Positions 23,106-34,676 of a DNA stretch of 64,000 bases are shown here, piece after piece. The number at the start of each line of letters is the position of its first letter. The stretch's first letter is position 1. The translations under genes were made by a program, and so were the position numbers. Source of the stretch: Protula sp. h YS-2021 (taxonomy: Eukaryota > Annelida > Polychaeta > Sabellida > Serpulidae); NCBI GenBank assembly GCA_949752745.1, contig OX457026.1, positions 49,321,673 through 49,385,672 of the forward strand, read 5' to 3'. The notes under the pieces were generated by a model that ran no database searches, was not told where the DNA came from, and saw nothing but the letters and a program-made list of their open reading frames with translations.

Positions 23106-23224
23106 CAGTGTTGCCACGGAGTTATCAAGAAAAAAAGTATAAAAAAGTATGTAAAAGGATAAAATTGGGGAAAAAAGTATAAAAAAAAGATAATTCATAT
23201 TTTATTGAAAATCGTGAAAACATT

Positions 23225-25216
23225 AATGCGCGGTTCTTATTTCAGGCCAAAGCGCATATTTCTTTAACTTGAGTTGATGCACGGTTCTTATTCTGGACCA
23301 GTGCGCATGTTTATTTAAGTTGTGCTGATGCGCACTTCTGATTTTGAATAGTCATGTGTATTCAAGTTGCGTTAATGCGCAGTTCGCATTTCGAACCGGT
23401 GCGCATGTTTATTTAACTTGCGTTGATGGACGGTGCTAATTTTGGTCCAGTGTGCTTGCTTATTTAGCTTGTGTCGATGAGTTTTTCGCATTTAGAAACA
23501 GTGCGCATGTTTTTTTTTAACTTGTGTTAATGCTTGTTAATGCTTGGTTCCAATTTCTGACCAGTGTGCATGTTTATTCAACTTGGGTTGATGCGTGGTT
23601 CTCATTTCGGACAAGTGCGCATGTTTCTTTGGGTTAAGTGGATGCGCGATTCCTTTTTCTGATGAGTGCGCATATTTAACTTGCGTTCATGCGTGGTGCT
23701 TATTTTGGACCAGTGCGAACGTTTATTTAGCTTGTGTTGGCGCGTGGTTCGCATTTCCAACCACTGCGCATGTTAATTTAACGTGCGTCAATGTGCGGTT
23801 TTTATTTCAGGCCAATGCGCATATTTCTTTAACTTGAGTTGATGCGCGGTTCTTATTCTGGACCAGTGCGCATGTTTATTTAAGTTGTGCTGATGCGCAG
23901 TTCTTATTTTGAATACTGCGCATGTCATTCAAGTTGCGTTAATGCGCAGTTCGCATTTCGAACCGGTGCGCATGTTTATTTAATTCGTTGATGCACTGTG
24001 CTATTTTTGGTCCAGTGTGCTTGCTTATTTAGCTTGTGCCGATGTGCGGTTCGTATTTAAGACCGGTGCGCATGTTTTTTTAACTTGTGTTAATGCTCGG
24101 TTACAATTTCTGACCAGTGTGTTTGTTTATTTAGCTTGCGTCGATGAGCGGTTCGCATTTCCCACCAGTGCGCATGATTATTTAACTTATGTTTATGCGT
24201 GGTTCGCATTTCGGACCAGTGTGCATGTTTATTTAACTTGCATTGATATCCGGTTCACATTTCTGACCAGTGCTCATGATTCTTTAGCTTGCGTTCATGC
24301 GCGGTTCGCATTTCGGACCAGTGCACAGGTTCACACAACTTGCGTTGCATTTCGGACCGGTACGCATATTGTTTAAGTCCCGTCGAAGTCCGACTTTTAT
24401 GTCTAATCATCTTGCTTCGATGCGTGGTTCTTTCTTCGGATCACTGCGCATATTTATTCAACTTGCGTAGATGCGCGGTTCTCATTTCGGACCACTGCGC
24501 AGTCTATTCAACTTGCGTCGATGCCTGGTTCTTTTTCGGACTAGTGCGCATGTTTGTTTAACTTCCGTCGATGCGCGGTTCGCATTTCGGACCATTGCGT
24601 ATGTTTATTTAACTTGTGTTGATGTGTGGTTCTCATTTCAAACCATGTTTCTTTGGTTTAAGTTGATGTCCTGTTCTTTTTTTCGGATCAGTGTGCATAT
24701 TTAACTTGCGTTCATGCGCGGTGCTTATTTTGGACCAGTGCAAATGTTTATTTAACTTGTGTTGGCGCGTAGTTCGCATTTCCAACCACTGTGCATGTTT
24801 ATTTAACGTGTGTCGATGCGCGGTTCTTATTTCAGGCCAAAGCGCATATTTCTTTAACTTGAGTTGATGCGCGGTTCTTATTCTGGACCAGTGCGCATGT
24901 TTATTTAAGTTGTGCTGATGCGCAGTTCTTATTGTGAATAGTGCGCATGTTATTCAAGTTATTAATGCGCAGTTCGTATTTCGAACCGGTGCGCATGTTT
25001 ATTTAACTTGCGTTGATGCACGGTGCTAATTTGGTCCAGTGTGCTTGCTTATTTAGCTTGTGCCAATGTGGACCAGTGCGCATTTAGGACCAGTGCGCAT
25101 GTTTGTTTTTTTTAGCTTGCGTTAATGCTCGGTTCCCATTTCGGACCAGTTTGTTTGATTATTTAGCTTGCATCGATAAGCGGTTCGCATTTTCCACCAG
25201 TGTGGATGATTATTTA
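23225..25216 (+). repeat. 51-bp minisatellite, array 3 (left half), with higher-order structure
   Basis: These are 51-bp units as elsewhere. A block of about 300 bp with distinctive variants (CAGGCCAA..GCGCATATTTCTTTAACTTGAG, TAAGTTGTGCTGATG, TTTTGGTCCAGTGTGCTTGC) occurs three times, starting near 23236, 23806 and 24827. The array breaks at the transposon insertion and resumes at 34677. Confidence 0.93.
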
Positions 25217-25330
25217 CAGTGTTGCCAGCACCCCTCGACAAAAAAACGTGAGGAAATCGGGCAAAAAAAACGTGATAATCAGCGTTTCGAACACGAAAAA
25301 AACGTGAAAAAAACGTGATCCAAAAATTGC

Positions 25331-27049
25331 CTTTAAATGATATTTTAATGTGTTTGAAAGTTATTTCGGGTCCTTTTAGCGGTAACAGTGATAAACAAAG
25401 TACAAAATTTCAGGACTAAGGTGATACATAAATACATTGATATCTTCTACAAAGGTAGGACATATTGCGGTTGTCGAAATCATTTATTATATAATAAACA
25501 AGTTATCTGTATTAGATGGCATAAAAAATTTCTTACCTGTAGCCATTATGATAAAAGCTCATTGATTTATTGTATATACCGAAACCGTTGATTCTACTGC
25601 CTTGCAAGCTAGGACCGGATTACATATTCGCCTCCATAAACCTACAAATTTTTATTAAACTTTCAAATACATGTTAAAAATTCACAAGGTAAATTATTTA
25701 TACTTTGAAAAGTATTCCTGAATTCGAGAAGCCTTATAAAATACCAATGCTTTACAAATATAACTTTATATTCTATTTTTTTTTTCATTTTATTTGTGTT
25801 GACTAAATAGTTTATACATTCAACAAAAAGCAAACTTCTTGAAAAACAAAAAAAAATCAAATTCACTTACAAGTTGCACATTTATGCAACTTGTTCCATA
25901 CGCCAATTTGTTTGGAAATTCGGAGAAGGATACCAAAAATTACAAAAAGTGTATAATAAAAGGTGGGCGCTTTTATAATAATAAATGAACATACTTCAGC
26001 TAAAACACAAGAACGGTATATCTGTAATAATACGTAAAATGACCAAAAATATCAGCTTAAGGTGGTTCGCGCCACTGAGGCCGATTTTTTCTACAAGTTC
26101 AATTTTCATTATTTTTTGGGTGGTGGTATATTGAGATATTCTACATTATATAATGAAGTTTAATCGAAATCGTTCGTCTGTGAAAAAAGTTATTAATAGT
26201 TGAAAATTTGAATTTTACAGCCTGGAAAAACAGCAAACATTTTGAACTTTTTTCAATATCGTTACACTGCTCATCAGGTGGCGCACATGTCCTTAAGTAA
26301 ATGCTAAATCAATCACAAAAATATACATGTACGTATAATTACCATTACAACTGATGAAGCAAATGTAAGAGATTCGCATGATTTATGCGAACATTTTTAC
26401 ACATCATGTATATTTAAGAAAACATTAGAATGTGATTTACCACATGTGGTTTAGCTTTCACAAAAAATTTAATACAAAACAAGAATAAAGATCATAACTT
26501 TGTCAGTTATGTCTAGGGACTTCCCTTCCCTGAGATAACAAAGTAACAAAAATACAAGACCCTTATAGCAAAATACATCGAGTATATTTGAATAAATGCA
26601 TATCAGAAAAATGCAAAAGCCTAATTCTTGGAATAATATCACATGGAATAAATGCAGAATGCATCGCATATATCGTCTTAGAAATTAATACTTAATTTGA
26701 ATTTAACTTAATTCAATCACTAAAATGTAAAAATAAAAATAAACGTTTAATACTCTTTTCAAGTTATCACTCCATATAGATATAAATTGCCAAAGAGAAT
26801 CGTGTGATATTCAATGAATACTTTTTTTATGTTTTTTTTTTTGTTTTTTGAATATTCTATTGTCCATTTCACATGCATTTATTCATCATCACAATAAGAA
26901 CATGCTAAAACTGAATGTAAAACTTGGATGAAAAATTTAAAAGACATTAATATTACTTTGAACAAGCTCTTGCATACGCGCTATATGCTTTACATAAAAG
27001 TTGTTTGATAATTATTAATTAATTCTATAACTAGGATACGAGTTAATAT
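25331..27049. other. AT-rich non-coding part of the hAT transposon
   Basis: There are short open frames only, with no motifs. It is probably non-coding interior between the left subterminal repeats and the last exon of the OTU-like fragment. Confidence 0.45.
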
Positions 27050-28165
27050 TTAGCATAATTTTCGTTTCTTTTCTTCGCCCCACTCTGCAGTAGGCCACGG
27101 CAAGATAACAGCGTTGACTCCATCTTCAATCCGTGTTCCACTACAGAACGGGGCGTATATGTTATTACATCTGATATCTGAATTCATAAAAAGGAAAAAA
27201 CACGTATACTACAGCATTTAACTCGCTTAATGTAACACACTTAAATTATGACAAAGTTCCGCAAGTTCTAAAGCAGTGGCAGCCAACAATATTTACTGTC
27301 AGCACAAGATTTTAGCGTGAAAACAGTAAGTCATATTTACTCAAAATTTTTCCAATATCAATTCTTTTTTAACATATTGATTCTGTTACTCAATATATCA
27401 ACTTGTGTATACTTTGAGATTATATAAAAAGACCGTGCAATTACTGAGAAATAGGTAAAAAGGGAGGATCTTATATTTCGTCATGCTACACTAATGTAAG
27501 CCGGATCAATGTCACCACTCTTAACTGCAATGTACAATGCAGCACAATTTCTTTAAACCCTGAAAGTTTCAAATTATTCCATCGAATAGTCTAAAAGATA
27601 TAGCAATTAAGAGCTATTACATCCTAAAAACGACAATTTCTATAAGATTATGAATATCTCTGGGGAGATACTAATAACTTCCTATACAATTTTTACTTTT
27701 TTACTAATGAAACCACGTGGTCAGGGGTGAAAAATTTAGACTCTTGGTCTAATTGGCATCTAGACCACATTATAACAAGCTGGTTGCGCAATTTCATGTC
27801 TTTGAAATGCAACCTTTTTGTGTGCAGAGGTTTGACTACACCATGAAACAGTGGACGGGCGTAGTTATCCACATCGGGGAATACAGAGGTTATATCAACT
27901 CCTAAAACCGTGCTACAAGCCAAGAGTTGGAGAACAGATGACCATTGCCCATGTTGCCTTGTTTCCTTTCCCTCATTCTTAATAGCCTCAAGCAAGGAAG
28001 TTGACGAGAAATCTTCTTGAATGATGGTATGAAACACTGTCGCTAAATCACACTTCATCATATTGGCCTTTTCTAGCAAAAAAGGATGTTCAGCGTATTG
28101 TTTGTAGTTTGTTGTTAGTTCGTCAGCAACATAACGGCGCAGGTCCGCTGCTATGGAGTAATCAC
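27050..28165 (-). CDS. OTU/vertnin-like cysteine-protease-fold gene, two exons, partial
   Basis: Exon A (28165-27697) follows an acceptor TTTTTCCAG and begins GDYSIAADLRRYVADEL. It continues with WSSVLQLLACSTVLGVDI, SVFPDVDN and ends TPDHVVSLVKK. This order (LR-rich helix, W..LQLLA..VLG, and a PNHFVPL-like His motif) is what I know from OTU-like/vertnin-like proteins of invertebrates, in which the His is catalytic. Exon B (27170-27050), after acceptor GATATCAG, gives CNNIYAPFCSGTRIEDG and stops with TAA. With donor AAAAAA/GTAAAA the phases agree (2+1). No exon with the expected upstream GxCLF cysteine motif was found, so either it is missing, or this is a fragment or a 3' part of the hAT transcript. 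The function in the element is unknown; deubiquitinase-type activity is only a family-level possibility. Confidence 0.5.
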
Positions 28166-28176
28166 CTGGAAAAATG

Positions 28177-30883
28177 TCAGTTCATGTCGCTTCTCTTGGG
28201 GATTTTGAATGCTATTTTAGGTTGTGTGCTGAAGGTGTATGGCCGTTTTGTTGTAACTTTCGTTTGAAGCTGCTTTTTCACAACCTCTTTTTGAATCTTC
28301 TTTATTTCTTTTTCTCTCTTCATGGTATTTGTGTTTATTTCTTTTGCCTTCGCCATTTCTTGTTGAGCTTCTTTCATCAATTTCTGTGCATTTTCTTGTA
28401 TTCTAGCTGCTTTCTCTTTGTCAGCCTCGAGCCGCTTCATCTTTTCTGCCAACGAATGTTTCTTTTTTTGTTCTTCTGCAACCTCTCGCAGCCTTTTTGC
28501 AAACTCCTTTTCTTCTTGCTCTTTCTGTAACCTTTTCGCTTCCTTTATTTCATTTTCTTTTTCGAGCTGCTGTCGTTTTAAATAGGACGGATATGCATTT
28601 CGTCCATATGATTTAAGATTTTCTGAAATCGCAATACTAGCAGAACTTTGGCCTGCATATGCAAGTGCATCCTTAATGGTTAATAGGCCATTGAGCATCT
28701 CAGTCTGAAGACGATTTCTTTGTTTCGTCAAAATGAGCGCGGATGTCGAAAAGCTCCTCTCTGTGTCAGCATTACCGTGGCAAAAGGAAGTGGCGATTCG
28801 CATCATTGCAGTAAGATTCGGGTATTTCACCTCACCACCGACGGTCTTTTTCTGCCGCACCACTTCCCAAAATTCATCAATATTTGGATTGTCCTCCACC
28901 TAAAAATGACCCATTTATCAAATTGAATTATGAAATATCGTAAATAAATATACATTGAGTCTTATATTTGCTTGAATATTAATAGACATATAAGAGAGTT
29001 TATAAATGTAAATAGTAAGAAGAGATGGAATTCCTACTACCAAAAGACCAAACATAGTAATTTATAACAGTATCCGTACTTGTTAATGTTCATCTTCATG
29101 TATTTTCGTCATTTACTTCGTAAATGCATTTTATATTGATTTTATTGTGAGGTAGTATTATTGTTATAGTATTATTGTAAAAATAGACCTACCTCGGAGA
29201 AATCTTCAAGGGCGTAGATTTGCCACTCAGCTTCAACCATATCGACGTCAATACAAGAATCTAGTTTCGTGAATTGTTCAGCCAAACGCCTCACAGAATC
29301 GACGCACGACAGCTCCCTTCGCTGGGAGGGGTCTATGAACTTGAGGTCAGCCAAAATTTCACAACGCAAAGGCAAACTTTCTTTGAGTCTCTTTGTGACT
29401 TCCATATAAAAACTTCGTACAGATAGGTAAAATAGCCTTTTGTCAACGTCTTTTAGTCCTTCTGCAGTAGTTCTGGCATTTCCAATGGGAAGCATTCCAT
29501 CTTCTATTTGATATTGAGTGTTTTTGTAATCTATCATCAGGAGTTTTTCTGCAGTATCTGCATTTTTCAAAACATCTGTCCTCACAAATTGTGCCATCAA
29601 ATCTTTCAGTAATTCGACCATCTCCCTGAATAGCAAATGCACTTTTGTGGCTTTACTTTGGAACATCTTCTCAAACCTCTGCAGTCGCGGTAGAACAGTA
29701 ACCAGAAACTGAAGTTTACATAAAATCAGTTTATCACTGAGGCGATGACTTATTCGTTTTGCTGCGCCCTGTTTTGCTGTAGCTGTATCAGTGTTCCGCA
29801 ATTCATTGAAAAAATGCTCTAATGCTTGCCATTGTTCAACGATTCTTGCACTTACACTGTATATTGATAACCATCGGGTTCCAACAAAACGGAGCATCTT
29901 GTGGTTGGGCAAATCAAACTCGTCCTGTATTTGACGGAAGTCGTCAGCTTTGTTGACTCGGTGCTTGAAAAAGGAGTGTATGTCTACGATAAAATCTTCA
30001 AGTTCATCACCGAGTTTTGCTGTCCCAGAGTTAACCGCATTGCTCACGTGATGTAAAGAACATCCATAGACGTCGAGTAGATTGGGACAGTGCTTTTTCT
30101 TAATGAGTGTAACAACACCTCCTTTAGTCCCTCGCATGACGTTTGGGGAGTCTGTCATGACATGTATGACATTTTCCCAAGGAACCGAGTCTTCTGAAAA
30201 TGTCCTCTCAATTGCGGCAACTATATTTTCAGCTGTTCCTTTGTTTACCACAAGAGCTTTGTAGAAGCGCGTTACAGCACGTTTTTCGTCTGGGGAAAAA
30301 TATCGCACGAGAATATGTAGAAACTTCGTTTGATATTTCTTGTTGCTTTCGTCTAAAAGCAAGGAAAATTTATGGGTTCTCAAATCCTCTACTAAACTCT
30401 GGTGAAAACAAGGACCTATGGCATCAGTTATCATGTATCCTATTTTGGTTCGACCACAGGATACATTTTTCACCGAATCAGAGTCCGAGCACATCACTTT
30501 GATCAGGTTGACCATCGCATCTGAAAGGTTTGCAGACAAATCATGCTCCGCAAAAAATAAGGCCATTCGAAGCTCGTTCTCCAAAACCCTATCATCATTT
30601 TTCGGGGCATAAGACTTATTGAAGGACAATTTAGCTTGTGATTGTCTGTCTTTGCGAGAATTCAGGTGCTTTGTCTTTTGAGAATGCTGTTTGAGGGCCT
30701 TCTTCCCGTTCCGACTTACAAGTAAATCACAGTCGCACCAAATGCAATGACCTGAATATATGTCTTTTGTGGACGCTTTGCACCATGTCCCTATTAAATC
30801 GTTATTGTCATCGCGCTCACTTTCCCAATTTTCACGATACTTTTGTTTCCAAGAGGCCATTTCATTCACTTCTGCGATTATAT
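28177..30883 (-). CDS. hAT family transposase, two exons
   Basis: Exon 1 runs from an acceptor-like T-rich CAG (first base 30883; first good ATG at 30860, MASWKQKY) to 29193. Intron 29192-28900 has GTAGGT..TTTTTAG borders and keeps phase 0. Exon 2 runs to the stop at 28177. N-terminus: BED-like finger (CIWCDC...KQHSQKTKH). RNase H-like core: LLLDES (first Asp), VMTDSPNVMRGTKGG (second Asp), GCSLHHVSNAV (CxxH motif) and FVGTRWLS. C-terminus in exon 2: NADTERSFSTSALILTKQR, the catalytic Glu and dimerisation region. Beyond it lies an unusual ~130-residue Lys/Glu-rich coiled coil. The spliced length is about 795 residues. No internal stop is seen and the acidic residues are all present, so the gene may be intact. 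It would cut and paste the element through the TIRs at 25217 and 34676. Confidence 0.85.
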
Positions 30884-32818
30884 CTGAAAAAAAAAATCAT
30901 TTCCAAGGGCCGTAATTTTGACAATTTTTAGTCAATCAAACCGGAAAGCTTGACGTTGTATATCTATATTCTTCATTATTTGTTATATAAATAATAAAAA
31001 GCTGAAATCACTTTGATTGATTGAGAAGTGGGCTCCACAAGGTGCATACCATCAAGTGGGACAGATGGACAGACAGACAGACAGACTGACAGACATGCTC
31101 AAAGCGATATCCATCCGTTTTACGGGGGATAAAAACACTATACTCTCTGCTAACTCTTATGCTATTATATGTTGTATTTAACACACAACTTTTACGCGTA
31201 TTATCCTTTTACAAAGACTGCATAAATAAAATATATATCGACACTTTCATATCATATTGATCGGACTACTACACTTACTTAGAAACAGCAACGCAATTTA
31301 GACTTCACAGTTCATTATATTTTGTCGCTAAACTTCACAGTTCATCTGATTTTGTAGCTAGGAAGGTCCCTTGCGCATCAGATTCCTGAAATATTTTTTA
31401 TTTTATTATCTATATACATTTTTTAACATGATTGTGAATTAATATGACATAAAGAAACATTAATCTTCAAACAGCTCCTCTTCATGCTGATTAAAATAAA
31501 AAAAGGTAAGCCGATCTTTTATACATATCTAAGGGTAATATTCATACACAGTTACTAATATTTTATATTTCGTATTCATGTTGTATTCAAGGTTAATTAA
31601 TAAGAAAATTATGTCTTTTTGATATAATCACCCTTTATTTTACCTAAGTCCTGTAAAGTATTCTATTGAATATTGTATTTGAATTACATTTTGAATAAAA
31701 CAGTTTGGAAAAAAACGAGCCATTCCACCTCTTAAAACCCCTGCAAAAAAACAGAGAATGCAGTCTCAATGAGATATGCCGAAAAAAAGGTCACCTTATA
31801 AGAGGAACAAAAACTTGCATAAGAGGAGGGCCTTGAAGGCCCAACCCACCATATCATTTTTACACTTATCATGGATATAGGAGCGGGCTACTAATATGTG
31901 AAGGATTGGTATGTTATGATATGGAGAATATGGGGCCCAAGGCCCGCAAGTCTCGTCGCTCTCATCTAGGAAAATGGACAAAAAAATAATAAAAAATACA
32001 ATTCAAAAATAGGCCACCTTTTTGAGAGAAACAAAACTTTCCCCGAGGGAGGGCCTGAAAGGCCCAAAAAAACCATATCATAATCATACAGGACAGATAT
32101 GGCTTAGACGGGCCATGAGCCCGTAAGTCTCGTACCTCTTATCATTGAGAAGGGGAAAATAACAATAAAAAATGAAAGTCGAAACATATCCAATTGAGAA
32201 AGCAAATGAATTTTACTTAACTAAACTTAATCAAAAACAGTCTGTGGGATGATTCTTCTTTCTCCAATCTCATACAAAACTCATATCAAAGGCATCGTTG
32301 ACAGAAGCACAAATCTTCTCCTGAAAATATAAGAAATTTACATTTGGAGTCATCAAAATTACATCACTCCATTACAAGCTGAAAAAAATAGCACTTCACT
32401 AACAGCTCAAGAGGCAAGGGGTGCCATTCCCTTTCAGTCTTTGTGATTTAAGCTTGAGTTTATCCCGAAATTATATAAAATCAAAATTGATTTTTGATAG
32501 GAATGTTTCTCATAAAGACTGCTCTAGCCGCATACTTAAATAACACCATACAGGACATGCAAAATGAATGATGGCATGTGTCCAGAGAACCGTGAGTAAT
32601 TTGTTAATATAATACTTAATGTCAAATAAATCACTTTACCTTGCTTTCGTCACTCCAATATCCATTTTTATGTGGGACTCTTCTTCCTCCAACTTTCCCA
32701 AGACTCCTTATAAACTTAACATAAACTGACTAAAAAAGCCGAAGTTACCATGATCTTCACATTGCGCGTAAATTAACGTGTTTGTTCTTCCCTTTAACAA
32801 GGCTGTCAGTGAAACTGA
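30884..32818. repeat. 5' side of the hAT transposase: microsatellite tail and a duplicated ~230-bp unit
   Basis: GGACAGATGGACAGACAGACAG at about 31064-31090, followed by TTTTACGGGGGATAAAAAC, looks like the tail of a pearl/CvE-like element. Two similar units lie at about 31790-31990 and 32020-32180 (GAGGGCCTGAAAGGCCC/GAGGGCCTTGAAGGCCC, ACCATATCAT, CCCGTAAGTCTCGT). The GGGCCT..AGGCCC words form small hairpins. No exon is recognised, although a 5' non-coding exon for the transposase may lie here. Confidence 0.5.
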
Positions 32819-33597
32819 CTAGTCCCCCGCTGCCCCCAATCCTTGAGAAAGACAGATGCATTTGCAAACGTGCGCAAGATTAACATAATAGCCAAATTTT
32901 CATGGAAAGCAAGTATAAATACTTAGTTAAGGTGTTGCCTTAAATTCAACAGTATGTTCCTCTTAACTGGGATCATCATTGGACAATTTTAGTCATCCAA
33001 CCACACTGTTCGCCGATGGGCAAAACCTTTACCGAGGTGCACAACTAGGGTTGTACCATTGGAATTAACACATCAGCTTTGGAGATCTGCTACGGAAAAG
33101 AAATCCTGTTTCATGAGCATTCTTGATCAAATTTTTAGATTTTTTATGAAGTCTTACAGCCCAATCATTCGACAATGGGCAAAACCTATACTGAGTGCAC
33201 AACTAGGGCCTCTTCTCTTTTGAATCAACAAAGCAGCTTTAGAGATCAGCGACAGAAACAAAGTCCTGTGTCATAAAATCTATTGATAAGATTTGTCCAT
33301 TTTTGACGAAGTCTCACAGCGTTATTATTCGATGATGGGCAAAACCTATACCGAGATGCACAACTAGGGTCACTCCTCTGTACGTACGTAAAGTTTCATT
33401 TGAATCCACCCCGTAGTTTTTGAGATCTGCGACGGAAACGGGACCCACCCTCAATTGTTGACAGACAGACGGACAGACAGACGGACAGACGGACGGACGG
33501 ACAGACGGACAGACAAAATGACGGACAGATGGACGAACAAACCCGAAAACTATAGTCCTCCGCTCCGCGCATGCGCGGGTCGGGGGACTAATAAAGA
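32819..33597 (+). mobile_element. pearl/CvE-like non-autonomous element nested in the hAT transposon
   Basis: The left end is CTAGTCCCCCGCTGCCCCC at 32819 and the right end is GGTCGGGGGACTAATAAAG; TAGTCCCCCG/CGGGGGACTA form a terminal inverted repeat. Inside are 2.6 units of ~159 bp (ATGGGCAAAACCTATACCGA, TGCACAACTAGGG, GAGATCTGCGACGG), then a GGACAGACGG microsatellite (33465-33535) and a palindrome CCGCGCATGCGCGG (about 33565-33578) just before the end. Core repeats, ACGG-type microsatellite and 3' palindrome match the known organisation of bivalve pearl-type elements. Confidence 0.75.
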
Positions 33598-34560
33598 GTA
33601 GATGTGGTGTTAAAATTAAAAGAGATTTTATTCTCTCGCTACTACCACGGTACCTAAATGAATGTTTAAAAGCAAAAACCTCTCTTTGATAGAGAAATGT
33701 ATTGGGTTAGGAGTAATTTCATCATTTCAAGAGGGCCGTAAACATGAAAGGCTGCCAATCGGTTAAAAATTTATTTCAACCAAGAATATTGGAGCATGTT
33801 AAATATCTATGCTGAAATAATCTTCAAGTAAATGGCATGAAATGCAATAAAAGCATTATGTGATTTGTGTTCCATTTTATTTCTGTAACATAATTTTTTT
33901 CTTATACATTCATGTATTAGGAAAACCAAGTAAACAGGAACACTGACGAAACCATTCCATATTCCAATATTGAATCACAACTAATTGAAATACTTTTCAT
34001 ACCACAGAATACAGTGTTTATAATAATTTGACCATATAACTTTAAGAATCAACTATTTAGTCACCACATATCAATGGATAGTATTATTTTACAAAATAAA
34101 AAATGCTTACCATAATATGCATAGCCTGACAGACAGATGAACTCGGATCAAAGCTTGCAAAGCAGCAGAAATGAACAGGTTTTCGTCGCAAGATTTACCT
34201 TTGGAACTCAAACATATCTAAATATTAGTAACAAAACAAAATGGTGAACAATTAACACTTAATCATTTATACAAATAGTGTGAATAAAATAAATAGAAGA
34301 GGGAAGGGTAATCCCGAGAAAGAAGCCTCCCCACCCAACAAAACAAAGCTTTATTTGGTGTGATAGGTTCAAAAGCCTTTTTTAAGGTCGACAATAAAAA
34401 CTCATTAAGACATTGTTGCCACTACATAAAGTACGCCGATATTCACTATAAATCATTGAATAAGGCGAGCGCCGAAGGCGCGAGCGAAGTTTTCAGATAT
34501 TTTATTCCGGATTGTTTCCAGCATCGATTTCTGGAACAATTTATCATACCGCTCTGAATG
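33598..34560. other. AT-rich non-coding part of the hAT transposon, right side
   Basis: No gene is recognised. AAAAACGT words begin at about 34567 and mark the right subterminal zone. Confidence 0.4.
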
Positions 34561-34676
34561 CCGATAAAACGCTAAAAAAACGTAAGTGAATGAAAAAACG
34601 TAGGAAAAACGTAGGTTTTCTGAAACGACGAAAAAAACGTGAATCACGTTTAAAAACGCTATGTCTGGCAACACTG

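Larger units (their letters stand above)
25217..34676 (-). mobile_element. 9.46-kb hAT transposon inserted in the 51-bp minisatellite
   Basis: The ends are CAGTGTTGCCAGCACC (25217) and, read inward from 34676, CAGTGTTGCCAGACAT: a 12-bp perfect TIR. TATTTA lies on both sides (25211-25216 and 34677-34682). Removing the insert and one TATTTA restores the minisatellite word GATTATTTAACTTG. Both subterminal zones carry AAAAACGT(G/A)-type words (four to five on each side, all in the same strand orientation), likely transposase binding sites. The transposase lies on the minus strand at 28177-30883, and an OTU/vertnin-like fragment at 27050-28165. The 6-bp duplication is shorter than the usual 8 bp of hAT. 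Confidence 0.85.

Noticed and set aside
28174..28530. 118-codon Phe/Leu-rich plus-strand frame resembling a membrane protein
   Set aside because: It is the antisense of the Lys/Glu-rich coiled coil of the hAT transposase.
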